A stretch of DNA of 64,000 nucleotides from an uncultured Pseudomonadota bacterium (GTDB lineage Bacteria > Pseudomonadota > Gammaproteobacteria > Steroidobacterales > Steroidobacteraceae): NCBI GenBank assembly GCA_903828595.1, contig CAIKMS010000008.1:62001-126000 (forward strand), read 5' to 3'. Of this stretch, positions 52,260-60,561 are shown piece by piece (position 1 is the first letter of the stretch; each line of letters begins with the position of its first letter). The position numbers were made by a program, and so were the translations under genes. Below the pieces are notes generated by a model. That model had not been told where the DNA came from, searched no databases, and saw only the letters and a list, made by a program, of their open reading frames with translations.

Positions 52260-54977
52260 ATGACTCGTCAGCATTTGCAGTTCCCGGCTAAAGACCTCCC
52301 GCTGCGGGATGATGTCTACCAGTTGGGTGGCTTGATCGGTGAAATCGTTCGCGACCAGTGCGGCGAGCAGCTTTTTGAGATGGTCGAGGCTGACCGCCGC
52401 GGTTCGGTGGCTCTGTACGCCCAGGAAGCAGAAACCGGACCGTTACGAGAGCGAATCGCCGGACGTACACCGGCTCAGGTACAAGACCTGGTGCGCGCCT
52501 TTTCTGCCTGGTTTGCGGTGGTGAATCTCGCCGAGAAGGTGCATCGCATCCGGCGTCGGCGCCAATATCAAAATGATGAGGGTAGACCTCAGCCTGGCAG
52601 CCTCGTGGCCGCCATGACAGCACTTAAAGAGCAGGGCCTGACGCTGCCGGCGATTCTGACGCTCATGGATCAGATCTGCATTCATCCGGTATTTATGGCG
52701 CATCCCACCTCATCGGTGCGACGTACGCTGCTGCGTAAGCAGCAGCGTATTGCCGATCTGCTGCTTGCCCGCTTAGAGGTCAGCACCAACGGGCGTGAAC
52801 GCACCGTGATTTGGGAACAGATTCGTACTGAACTGACCTCCGGTTGGCAGACTGAGGAACAGCCGCGGGCCCGGCGCACGATCGCTGATGAGCGCGAACA
52901 GGTTTTATTTTATGTGTCTGAGATTCTCTATCGGGTGCTGCCGCGCTTTTACGAAGATCTCGCCGACGCGTTGAGCATGGTTTATGACACCCCCGTAGCA
53001 CCCTCGAGCTTGCCACAGTTGGTTCGCATCGGTTCCTGGGTGGGTGGTGACATGGATGGTAAGCCCGATGTACACGGCAAGACCATACGTGAAACGCTGC
53101 AACGTCAGCAGAAGGTTCTGCTCAATGCTTACTTTCTGGAGTTACAGCACTTAAGCGAGCGTTTATCGCAAAGTGCCAGCCGAGTCACGCTTTCGGCGCA
53201 GCTACTCGAGCGCTCCCGTGATTATGAGGCATTAGTGCCAACGGCGGCTGCCGGTTCATCGACGCGCTATGACCGTATGCCCTACAGGGTGTTTTGTGCG
53301 CAGGTTGCCGAGCGTGTTCGAGCGACGTTTCTTGGACAAGCCGGGCACTACGACAACGCCAAGGAATTTGAGGCCGATGTGCAGCTCATGGCGCACAGCC
53401 TGCAGCAAAATGGCGGACAGTATGCCGGCTTATTCTACGTACAGCGCTTGCTGCGCCGGATCCAGACTTTCGGTTTTCATCTGGCTTCACTGGACGTGCG
53501 CCAGCACAGCGACATCCACCATCAGGTTATTGCGCACGGGCTAGCCGATCCCGAGTGGACTTCACGGTTGCCCGAAGATCGTACGCAACGCTTGCTGGAG
53601 TTGTTGCAAAAAGACGTGGGTCCCTCGGAGCTGAGCAACCCGGTTGCCCGGCGAAGCTTGGCTGTTTTTGATGCGATCGTTCATTGTCGCCACCGCTACG
53701 GTGCACGTGCTATTGGTGATTACGTTATCAGCGGGGCTTCAGGCGCTGATGATGTGCTTGCCGTGTTGCTACTGGCGCGCTGGGCAGAGATGCCGGATAA
53801 AGTGAGCTTCGAAGTGCCTTTAGACATCGCACCGATGTTTGAGTCGGCCGTGGCTTTGGCGAATTCATCACAGATATTGAAGCAGTTACTGGAGACGCCG
53901 GTGTACCGGCGTCATCTGCAGGCTCGCCATAATCGCCAGACGGTCATGATGGGCTATTCGGATAGCAATCAGGAAAGTGGTTTCGCCTCGGCTCGCTGGG
54001 CTGTTTATCAGGCGCAGGATCAAACGGCGAAAGTGCTGCTGGCCGAAGGTATAGACCTGAACGTGTTTCACGGTCGTGGTGTCACTGCCACACGTGGCGG
54101 TGGACGTTTGGGGGGGTTGATCGACAGTTCTCCATCAGGCGCTTTTCGAGGGATGCTGCGTGCGACCGAACAGGGTGAATCCATTGATCTGGCCTATGGG
54201 CTGCGACCCATAGCGCTACGAACGTTAGAACAGGCGTGGTCAGCTATAGCGTTGTCGCTGTCAGGTATTTCGACTTCAACAGCAGACCCGTTGCAGTTGC
54301 AGGCCGTGATGGAGACTTTGGCGGTTCGCAGTCGCGCGGTCTATCGTGAGTTGGTTTACAAAGATCCTGCGTTTTACGATTATTTTCGTGCTGCTACCCC
54401 GATTGATGTTATTGAACGGATGAATATCGATACCGCGCCAGTGTTGCGTGATGGGCAGCAGGGTATCGGAGCAGTTCGTGCGGTGCCCTGGGGATTTGCC
54501 TGGAGCCAGAATCGTCATATGTTGCCTGGCTGGTTTGGGGTAGGCAGTGGGCTTGAAGCCGCGGCTGAGCGTTACGGTGAGGCAGTTTTGCGCGAGCTGG
54601 TGGTTAGTTCGTCGCTCTTTGCGACCGTGATTAAAGATGTGGAGCTGACACTGGCAAAGACCGACATCGAAGTTGCCGCTTTTTACGCGGAGCTTGCCGG
54701 CTTAAGTTGCCAGCGACACTTCATCGAAATCCGTGATGAGTTCAACCTGACCTGCGAGCAGGTTCTGAAACTGCGCGACGCGAAGGCTTTACTGGATAAT
54801 GAACCAACGATGCAGCGGGCCATTCAATTACGTAACCCATATACCGATCCAATGCACCTAATGCAGATTGATTTATTAAAACGATGGCGCGCGACCGATT
54901 GCGCGGATAACGATCTATTTGAGGCCCTGTTAGCCAGCGTCAATGGCATTAGTCAGGGTCTTCAGGCTACCGGCTGA
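52260..54977 (+). CDS. ppc: Phosphoenolpyruvate carboxylase (divergent)
   Basis: 905 residues, normal length. PEPC makes oxaloacetate from PEP and bicarbonate. The N-terminal active-site His is in MAHPTSSVRRTLL (His148), the middle has FGFHLASLDVRQHSDIH, FHGRG with His604 and RGGG with Arg612, and the C-terminus shows AVPWGFAWSQNRHMLPGWFG and LRNPYTDPMHLMQIDLLKRW. Two conserved spots differ: the block usually written SDSxKDxG reads SDSNQESG (Gln571 where the essential Lys is normally found), and the usual SRPxxR reads DTAPVLRDG. ATG at 52260 chosen over the longer frame at 52137, which would overlap the divergent EamA gene; AGGGG lies upstream. Family sure, activity less so. Confidence 0.85.
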   Translation: MTRQHLQFPAKDLPLRDDVYQLGGLIGEIVRDQCGEQLFEMVEADRRGSVALYAQEAETGPLRERIAGRTPAQVQDLVRAFSAWFAVVNLAEKVHRIRRRRQYQNDEGRPQPGSLVAAMTALKEQGLTLPAILTLMDQICIHPVFMAHPTSSVRRTLLRKQQRIADLLLARLEVSTNGRERTVIWEQIRTELTSGWQTEEQPRARRTIADEREQVLFYVSEILYRVLPRFYEDLADALSMVYDTPVAPSSLPQLVRIGSWVGGDMDGKPDVHGKTIRETLQRQQKVLLNAYFLELQHLSERLSQSASRVTLSAQLLERSRDYEALVPTAAAGSSTRYDRMPYRVFCAQVAERVRATFLGQAGHYDNAKEFEADVQLMAHSLQQNGGQYAGLFYVQRLLRRIQTFGFHLASLDVRQHSDIHHQVIAHGLADPEWTSRLPEDRTQRLLELLQKDVGPSELSNPVARRSLAVFDAIVHCRHRYGARAIGDYVISGASGADDVLAVLLLARWAEMPDKVSFEVPLDIAPMFESAVALANSSQILKQLLETPVYRRHLQARHNRQTVMMGYSDSNQESGFASARWAVYQAQDQTAKVLLAEGIDLNVFHGRGVTATRGGGRLGGLIDSSPSGAFRGMLRATEQGESIDLAYGLRPIALRTLEQAWSAIALSLSGISTSTADPLQLQAVMETLAVRSRAVYRELVYKDPAFYDYFRAATPIDVIERMNIDTAPVLRDGQQGIGAVRAVPWGFAWSQNRHMLPGWFGVGSGLEAAAERYGEAVLRELVVSSSLFATVIKDVELTLAKTDIEVAAFYAELAGLSCQRHFIEIRDEFNLTCEQVLKLRDAKALLDNEPTMQRAIQLRNPYTDPMHLMQIDLLKRWRATDCADNDLFEALLASVNGISQGLQATG

Positions 54978-54985
54978 GGTTTTTT

Positions 54986-55492
54986 ATGTTCTCTTTGGTT
55001 TTGTTACATCCGATGATTGTTCATCTGCCTATAGGCTTGTGGATGACGACGCCTTTTTTATTCACAGCCGCCTATATGAGCGGTTCATCAGAGCGCGCTC
55101 GTCTGTTTGCTACCGTAGGAACCGTTAATCTTTTACTAGGTAGCATTGTGGCTGCCCTGGCATTGTTAACCGGCTTGCTGGCTGCCAGCAGCTTGCCTCT
55201 GGTGGGGCTTGCTGAGGGCTCGTTAACCCGACATATCGCTTGGGCCTTAGTCACGTCCATGGTGTTTGGGTCGATGACGCTGCTGCGTGCAGTGGGTTGC
55301 CCGTTTGAGGCCAAGCCGTCGGCAAGTTTATTGGTGTGTGTTTGGCTGTTTAGCGTAGCGCTCGTTCTTACGGGTCACTACGGTGGCACCAATGTGTACG
55401 GCTATGGATTGGGTGTGGATTTGCAGCAGGCGAACCATTTGGCAATCCATCGACCGGTGAGCGCACCTCTGCCATCGGGCACACAGCCTTAA
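54986..55492 (+). CDS. DUF2231 membrane protein
   Basis: 168 residues with four membrane helices and the family landmarks LHPMIVHLPIGLWM at the start and LTGHYGGTNVYGYGLG near the end. The paired His (HP, HLP; GHYGG) are conserved in DUF2231 and may bind haem or metal, but the role is unknown. It starts 8 bp after the ppc stop, so it is probably co-transcribed; a functional link to PEPC is not obvious. ATG at 54986 gives a normal N-terminus. Its gene ends 46 bp before the convergent membrane/TPR gene. Confidence 0.87.
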   Translation: MFSLVLLHPMIVHLPIGLWMTTPFLFTAAYMSGSSERARLFATVGTVNLLLGSIVAALALLTGLLAASSLPLVGLAEGSLTRHIAWALVTSMVFGSMTLLRAVGCPFEAKPSASLLVCVWLFSVALVLTGHYGGTNVYGYGLGVDLQQANHLAIHRPVSAPLPSGTQP

Positions 55493-55538
55493 AGTCGCCC
55501 ACGGCGGGGTGAGTAAGGAAAATCCAGAGCTGATAAGT

Positions 55539-56642
55539 TCAGGTTTGGGATGTACGGTGCTTCAGCAAATTTTTGATTTCTTCATGCTCTGCATGCGGTT
55601 GCGTGCACTCATCCAGTAATCGATTGGCCAATGCATGGCGACCATCGAGTCGCGATAGTCCGATCAGGCGGCCTAGGTCCCGGGCATGGGTGGCGTGATA
55701 GCGTCGACCGGTATCCAGCCAGCTTTCTACATCCGCAAGCGCCGCGTCGGTATTGCCCACGCGAAGGTAATAGGCGATCAGTTCGGCGGTGAGCCTCTCA
55801 CTGAGTCTGGGGTCCTTCCAGTCTTGGACACGACTGCGTAACCAGACCATATCCTGGGGCTTCAGGCCGCGTTGGGTAAGCCACTGTAAGGCGCTATTCC
55901 ACGCCGACTCGATGTTTTTGGCGCGTAGTGAGCCGTACAGCTCGTGAATCAGATTTTCACGGGCCCGGTTCTCCTCTTGCAGGGCTAGAAGGTGTCCTCG
56001 CTCGGGTGTCACCCAGGCCTCTAAACCGATGCCGTCACGACACTGATAGAGCAGGCCGCCTAAGCTGGTTGCCACCATCAACGTCAGTAGGATTCCCAAC
56101 AAAAGGCACAGGAAAAAACCCAGCTGATTGGCCAGTACAGTCAGTGCACTGACACTCAAGGCCAGTGTGGCTAGCCAGGCCAGGTAGTGACCGTGCAGGC
56201 CGGCTAAGGTATGCAGCCAGCGTGCGGGTGACAGGGCGCTCACCGCGCTGTCGTCCAGAGCCAAAAGTGCCAACATGAGCGGTAATAGCGTGATCACGGC
56301 GCCACCGGTGAGAACCAGTAGCGTCGGTGATGCCAGTGACTGCGCCCAGGCCAGAAGGCTGATCGCGCCGATGACCAGGGATAGCCCGATCAGAGCCCGC
56401 GGATGATGGGCGGGATTGAACATGTCTATGGACATCAACGGCGCCGGTTTTCCGTGGGCGATGGATTCCATCAGGACGAGGCTATAGCTGGCCAACGAAA
56501 ACAGCAGGCCCAGCCCCAGGGGTAGCCCCATCAGGCCCGCGTAAACGGCTAGCCATAGTCCCGCACTGCTGAGTAGGGTATACAGAATCAGCGGCAACGT
56601 GAGCGGTGTGGCCAGCTGTCGAACCCAGGTTGGAAGTATCAT
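55539..56642 (-). CDS. Membrane protein with C-terminal TPR-like domain, unknown
   Basis: 367 residues. Seven or eight hydrophobic helices in the first 205 residues (LPLILYTLLSSAGLWLAVYA, LGFFLCLLLGILLTLMVATS), with a central PLMSIDMFNPAHHPRA loop. Then a soluble helical part with repeats such as LSERLTAELIAYYLRVGNTD and LGRLIGLSRLDGRHALANRL, which look like TPR pairs. I do not recognise a named family with a function; the fold suggests an inner-membrane scaffold. It is divergent from the LOG gene and stands alone. Confidence 0.7.
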   Translation of the reverse strand: MILPTWVRQLATPLTLPLILYTLLSSAGLWLAVYAGLMGLPLGLGLLFSLASYSLVLMESIAHGKPAPLMSIDMFNPAHHPRALIGLSLVIGAISLLAWAQSLASPTLLVLTGGAVITLLPLMLALLALDDSAVSALSPARWLHTLAGLHGHYLAWLATLALSVSALTVLANQLGFFLCLLLGILLTLMVATSLGGLLYQCRDGIGLEAWVTPERGHLLALQEENRARENLIHELYGSLRAKNIESAWNSALQWLTQRGLKPQDMVWLRSRVQDWKDPRLSERLTAELIAYYLRVGNTDAALADVESWLDTGRRYHATHARDLGRLIGLSRLDGRHALANRLLDECTQPHAEHEEIKNLLKHRTSQT

Positions 56643-56704
56643 CAGCGTTAAACTCGGCGCCTAAACTAGGTGACGTCTTAATCTTCAGGATCTAGGGTGT
56701 GGCG

Positions 56705-57286
56705 ATGGAAACCTCATACGACGAATCGACGATTGAGCCTATTCCCCGCGCGGTCTGTGTTTATTGTGCCTCAAGTACTTTAAGTGCGCCCAGCTACCGC
56801 GATTTGGCCTTTGATTTAGGCCAACAGCTGGCGCGCGGGCAGCGTACGGTGATTTACGGGGGCAGTCGGCAAGGCTCGATGGGGGCGCTGGCTGATGGCG
56901 CCCTGAGCCTCAACGGTACCGTTATCGGTGTGTTGCCCGGCTTTCTGCAGGCTCTGGAAATCGCCCATGACCGGTTGACTGAGTTGCATATCGTGGACGA
57001 TCTAAGGCATCGCAAGGCATGGTTTCTGTCACGTGCCAGCGCGGTGGTCGCCCTGCCCGGTGGAACCGGAACCATGGAAGAGTTGCTGGAGGCGCTGACC
57101 TATAAACGGTTGGGATTATTCCGCGGTCCGATCGTTATTCTCAACCAGGATCGTTTTTACGATCCGTTACTTTCGATGCTTACTAGCGCTATCGCGGCAC
57201 GCTTTATCGCACCTAGTGATCCAACTCTCTGGGAAACGGCTGACACGGTACAAGAGGCGTTAGTCATTTTGGATCGGTACGGGTAG
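56705..57286 (+). CDS. LOG-family protein (cytokinin riboside 5'-monophosphate phosphoribohydrolase-like)
   Basis: 193 residues. The Rossmann-like LOG/TIGR00730 motifs are clear: VYCASSTLSAPSYRDLAFDL at the start, GGSRQGSMGALAD, and the catalytic signature PGGTGTMEELLEAL. LOG enzymes cleave the N-glycosidic bond of nucleoside 5'-monophosphates such as AMP or modified adenosine phosphates. The ATG at 56705 has AGGG eight bases before; the GTG at 56699 adds two residues only. The next gene starts 5 bp after the stop, so LOG, GNAT and deacetylase form one unit, with no evident common substrate. Confidence 0.9.
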   Translation: METSYDESTIEPIPRAVCVYCASSTLSAPSYRDLAFDLGQQLARGQRTVIYGGSRQGSMGALADGALSLNGTVIGVLPGFLQALEIAHDRLTELHIVDDLRHRKAWFLSRASAVVALPGGTGTMEELLEALTYKRLGLFRGPIVILNQDRFYDPLLSMLTSAIAARFIAPSDPTLWETADTVQEALVILDRYG

Positions 57287-57291
57287 TCGCG

Positions 57292-57801
57292 ATGAGCAGC
57301 TTAGCAAACAGCGAGGTTAGGCTTAGGCGTGCCAGTGGTGCGGATATCGCCTACATCCTAAAGGCAGAGCGACTTCCCGGTTACGAACATCTGGTGGCCT
57401 GCTGGTCTGCTGATGAGCACTGGCGCGCCATGGCGAGCCTAGATACGGCCTATTGGATTTTAGAGTCGCCTGACCAGACTGCGCTGGGCTTTGCGATTTT
57501 AGATGGGCTACGTGATCGTCATCAGGGCGTAAAGCTTAAACGCATTGTGATGGATAGCCCGGGCCATGGTTTAGGCTACGGGTTTCTTAGAGCGCTCGGA
57601 GATTGGGTCTTTACGCAGACTCCTTCTGAACGCTGGTGGTTGGATGTCTTTGCTACCAATACGCGCGCTAGACGCGCCTATCTTAAAATAGGCATGACCG
57701 AAGATGGTGTTTTGCGCCAGGCCTATGTGCTTCCCGACGGCACGCGGGCTGACCGGGTGCTGATGTCGGTGCTACGCGGTGAGTGGCAGACACACCCGTG
57801 A
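57292..57801 (+). CDS. GNAT-family N-acetyltransferase
   Basis: 169 residues. GNAT fold: VRLRRASGADIAYILKAERL start, a strand LKRIVMDSPGHGLGYGFLRA in which MDSPGHGLGYG is the acetyl-CoA pyrophosphate loop, and the C-terminal WLDVFATNTRARRAYLKIGM, as in RimJ/RimL-like enzymes. It transfers an acetyl group to an amine; substrate unknown. It is coupled to LOG upstream (5 bp) and its end overlaps the deacetylase start (GTGA). Confidence 0.85.
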   Translation: MSSLANSEVRLRRASGADIAYILKAERLPGYEHLVACWSADEHWRAMASLDTAYWILESPDQTALGFAILDGLRDRHQGVKLKRIVMDSPGHGLGYGFLRALGDWVFTQTPSERWWLDVFATNTRARRAYLKIGMTEDGVLRQAYVLPDGTRADRVLMSVLRGEWQTHP

Positions 57802-58466
57802 TAAGGGTGATGGGTTGGGCAGTGCTTTTTCTATCGCTCGCTTCAACGGCGCAAGCGGCTGTGATTACGCGATTGCCCGGCAAAGCGCGGGTGATTGCGC
57901 TGACTTTAGATGCTTGTGAGGGTCCCACTCGTGCGGCACTAGACCATCCGATCGTCAGCTATCTGCATGAGCAAGCCGTGCCGTTCACGGTTTTTATGGG
58001 AGGTCGATTCGCGCGCGATAACGCCGAAGCGGTACGCGCACTGGCCGGCGACGTTAACGTAGAAATTGAAAACCACAGCTTTAGCCATCTTCAAGATATG
58101 CGAAAGCTCACTGACGAGCAGATTCGCGCAGAAGTTGACCGTGCCCAGGCGATAATTAAAAGCATCACAGGGCGCACCACGCGTCTATTTCGCTTTCCCG
58201 CCGGGCGCACCGATGAGCGCACGACAGCGGTAGTTGAGGCCATGGGCTATAAAGTTGTGCATTGGCGGTTCGCCAGTGGCGACCCGGATCCGGCGCTGTC
58301 AGCAGCCAGCATATTGAGTGACACACTGTCGCGGGTGCGAGCCGGTGACGTGCTGATTTTTCACATCAATGGGCGGGGAGTTCATACACTGGAAGTTCTC
58401 AGTGAACTAATACCCACCTTGCGCCAGCGTGGCTATAGCTTCATGCGCCTAGATCAGGTTTTGTGA
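57798..58466 (+). CDS. Exported polysaccharide deacetylase (NodB-type)
   Basis: 222 residues with a signal peptide MGWAVLFLSLASTAQA. The NodB core is present: LTLDACEGP in place of the usual TFDDG (metal-binding Asp retained), VEIENHSFSHLQDM with the H-x-x-x-H metal pair, FRFPAGRTDERT with the catalytic arginine region, and VLIFHINGRGVHT near the end. Such enzymes remove acetyl groups from GlcNAc polymers. I chose GTG at 57798, which overlaps the GNAT stop; GTG at 57783 and ATG at 57810 are alternatives. The last 13 bp overlap the convergent amidohydrolase gene. Confidence 0.83.
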   Translation: MIRVMGWAVLFLSLASTAQAAVITRLPGKARVIALTLDACEGPTRAALDHPIVSYLHEQAVPFTVFMGGRFARDNAEAVRALAGDVNVEIENHSFSHLQDMRKLTDEQIRAEVDRAQAIIKSITGRTTRLFRFPAGRTDERTTAVVEAMGYKVVHWRFASGDPDPALSAASILSDTLSRVRAGDVLIFHINGRGVHTLEVLSELIPTLRQRGYSFMRLDQVL

Positions 58467-60493
58467 GGGCCGCGGGCGTAAACTTTTTTGCCGCAAAACC
58501 AGGTCTCGAGTACCCGAGTTGCCTCGATTTTTGACATCTGATGCTGCGCCTCTAGCTGCAGGATATCCCGGTCAATAATCACAAAGTCCGCCGATTTTCC
58601 GGCCTGCAGAGAGCCTGCTTCGGTATCCCAGCCCAGCATGCGTGCAGAATCTATCGTGTAAGAGTTCAAAGCTTCGCGAAGTGTTAGACGCTCACGCGGA
58701 TTAAGTATGGGTTTCCCCGGCAAACGACGACTGACGGCACGTGCCAGGTTCACAAAGGGCTGCGGATCTCGAGTGGTAACCGGCGCATCTGAACCACCGA
58801 CATCAATGCCGCCGGCCTCTCGTACGGAACGAGTGGGATACGCGTTGTCATAATAGTAATGGCCAGGTCTGTAAAAAGCCGTGGGGTTTGATCCTTCAAT
58901 ACGATCGATGAAGGGTACGACGGAGATATCGTAGCTGGGGTCTATATAGCTCCATGAGTAGGTGAAGGCGACGTACAGATGATCCTGCCCTATACGACGT
59001 ACATCCTCCGGTGCGGGTAGCTCTAAATGGGCAAGTCCATCTCGAGTGGATGTTACTCCGTCACTCTGCCGCGCTTGTTCGATCGCATCGACGGCAGTAC
59101 GTACAGCGCGGTCGCCAATGACATGTATGTGCAAAGAAAAACCGTGCTGATGAAACTGCTTCACAAATTCGATGAGATCTGCCTGGCTTTGATATAAAGC
59201 GCCGCGCGATAACTGGCACTGGGATGGAAAGAATCCGTGTTCTTTATGAAACTGCTCCCGGTCAGGTAAAGACTCAGGCTGTGCGCGAACGGCCTGACAT
59301 AAGGCGCTATCGGTATCCACATAACCCGCAAGTACCAAATTGCCAGCCTGATCTTGCTGAAACTGCGGCTGCAGGTAAGGCTTTAACATGGCGCCATTGG
59401 GCAGTGTGGGTGGGGAGAGGTTGGGATTGCCATCGATGCCGCCATCAGCAAATAACTTCACCACATCAGCGCGTATCAGTGGTTGGCCGGCAAAATGCGT
59501 GCGTTGGCTTTCAGCCGCCGTGATCATCCGTGAAAAATCGATCTTTCCCGCCAAATCTTTAAAGTCATTGGGCTCGTAAAATTGTGCGATGGTAGTTCGC
59601 AGGGTTAGTCGGTTCTGCTCAACTAACGCATCGTAAAAAGACGTTCTTTTGCTCACTAAGGAGGCATCTAACATACCCGTGAGCCCAGCGGCATTGAGTG
59701 CGTGGGTGACTTTCCAAGGAGCCTGCATGACTTCTTGGTAGTCCTGTGCATCGGAAGCGTACTCATCAGGCCCATCAATTGCTGATTGCAAGGTTTCGTT
59801 GACAGCGCCATCGGGTTCCCCATCAGGACCTATGCCTACCATGGTGGCAAATTCGGCAAAATCTGTGCCCAGTGTTTTTGCCGATAAGCCCACTACCTGC
59901 TGTGCTTTATTTCTGGCCATCGCCAGCGCACGGCTATTGAAGGCGCCGTGATGACCATCGTTACCTAGCAGATGAATCGGATGATCAACGGACGCGGCAT
60001 CCAGTGCTGCACGCAGTGTGCTGTGCTTTGAGTCAGCTTGATTGCCACTGCCATAGCTCCACTGCCTTACGCTGACCCACTGGCCGGCTGGTATATGCTC
60101 GCGTTCGATGCAGGATTTAACGAAGACGGTGAGTTGTGCCAGCGACACCGGTCGACTGTCCAAATCACACAGGTGGCTGGCCTTAAAAGTATCGATAGGA
60201 TGAATATGTCCGTCGATAAGACCAGGAAGCACTCGCAGACCGTGCAAGTCTCTGACTTTAGTTTGCGAGCCTATATAGGCTCGCGCCTCGCGGTTATTGC
60301 CGACATAGCGGATTTTATCGCCCGTTACTGCCAAAGCCTGTGCGTCAGGGTGAGCCACATCAGACGTGTAAATTTTCGCGTTAACAATCACCAGATCAGC
60401 CGGTGCAACATCAGCGGCGTTAGCGATGGCGCCAACCAACGCAGTGACTAACGTGCCGGTTAAGGCTGTTAATATTGTCCATCGACGGCTCAT
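58454..60493 (-). CDS. Large exported amidohydrolase (YtcJ-like)
   Basis: 679 residues. Signal peptide ending GAIANA, then the Amidohydro_3 layout: VIVNAKIYTSDVAHPDAQAL, LPGLIDGHIHPIDTF with the first metal His pair, LLGNDGHHGAFNSRALAM, the His in LHIHVIGDRAVRTAVDAIEQ, a long insert compared with the copy at 28.7 kb, and EAGSLQAGKSADFVIIDRDI near the end. ATG at 60493 has AAGGA upstream. It is probably a periplasmic amidase or related hydrolase of unknown substrate. The stop region overlaps the convergent deacetylase by 13 bp. The upstream gene on the same strand ends 68 bp before its start. Confidence 0.88.
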   Translation of the reverse strand: MSRRWTILTALTGTLVTALVGAIANAADVAPADLVIVNAKIYTSDVAHPDAQALAVTGDKIRYVGNNREARAYIGSQTKVRDLHGLRVLPGLIDGHIHPIDTFKASHLCDLDSRPVSLAQLTVFVKSCIEREHIPAGQWVSVRQWSYGSGNQADSKHSTLRAALDAASVDHPIHLLGNDGHHGAFNSRALAMARNKAQQVVGLSAKTLGTDFAEFATMVGIGPDGEPDGAVNETLQSAIDGPDEYASDAQDYQEVMQAPWKVTHALNAAGLTGMLDASLVSKRTSFYDALVEQNRLTLRTTIAQFYEPNDFKDLAGKIDFSRMITAAESQRTHFAGQPLIRADVVKLFADGGIDGNPNLSPPTLPNGAMLKPYLQPQFQQDQAGNLVLAGYVDTDSALCQAVRAQPESLPDREQFHKEHGFFPSQCQLSRGALYQSQADLIEFVKQFHQHGFSLHIHVIGDRAVRTAVDAIEQARQSDGVTSTRDGLAHLELPAPEDVRRIGQDHLYVAFTYSWSYIDPSYDISVVPFIDRIEGSNPTAFYRPGHYYYDNAYPTRSVREAGGIDVGGSDAPVTTRDPQPFVNLARAVSRRLPGKPILNPRERLTLREALNSYTIDSARMLGWDTEAGSLQAGKSADFVIIDRDILQLEAQHQMSKIEATRVLETWFCGKKVYARGPHKT

Positions 60494-60561
60494 TGGATCA
60501 TTCCTTAGGTATGGCGCTTCAAATTGATCAGGTTAGTCGCGCTTGACGCGGGGTGCAACGC

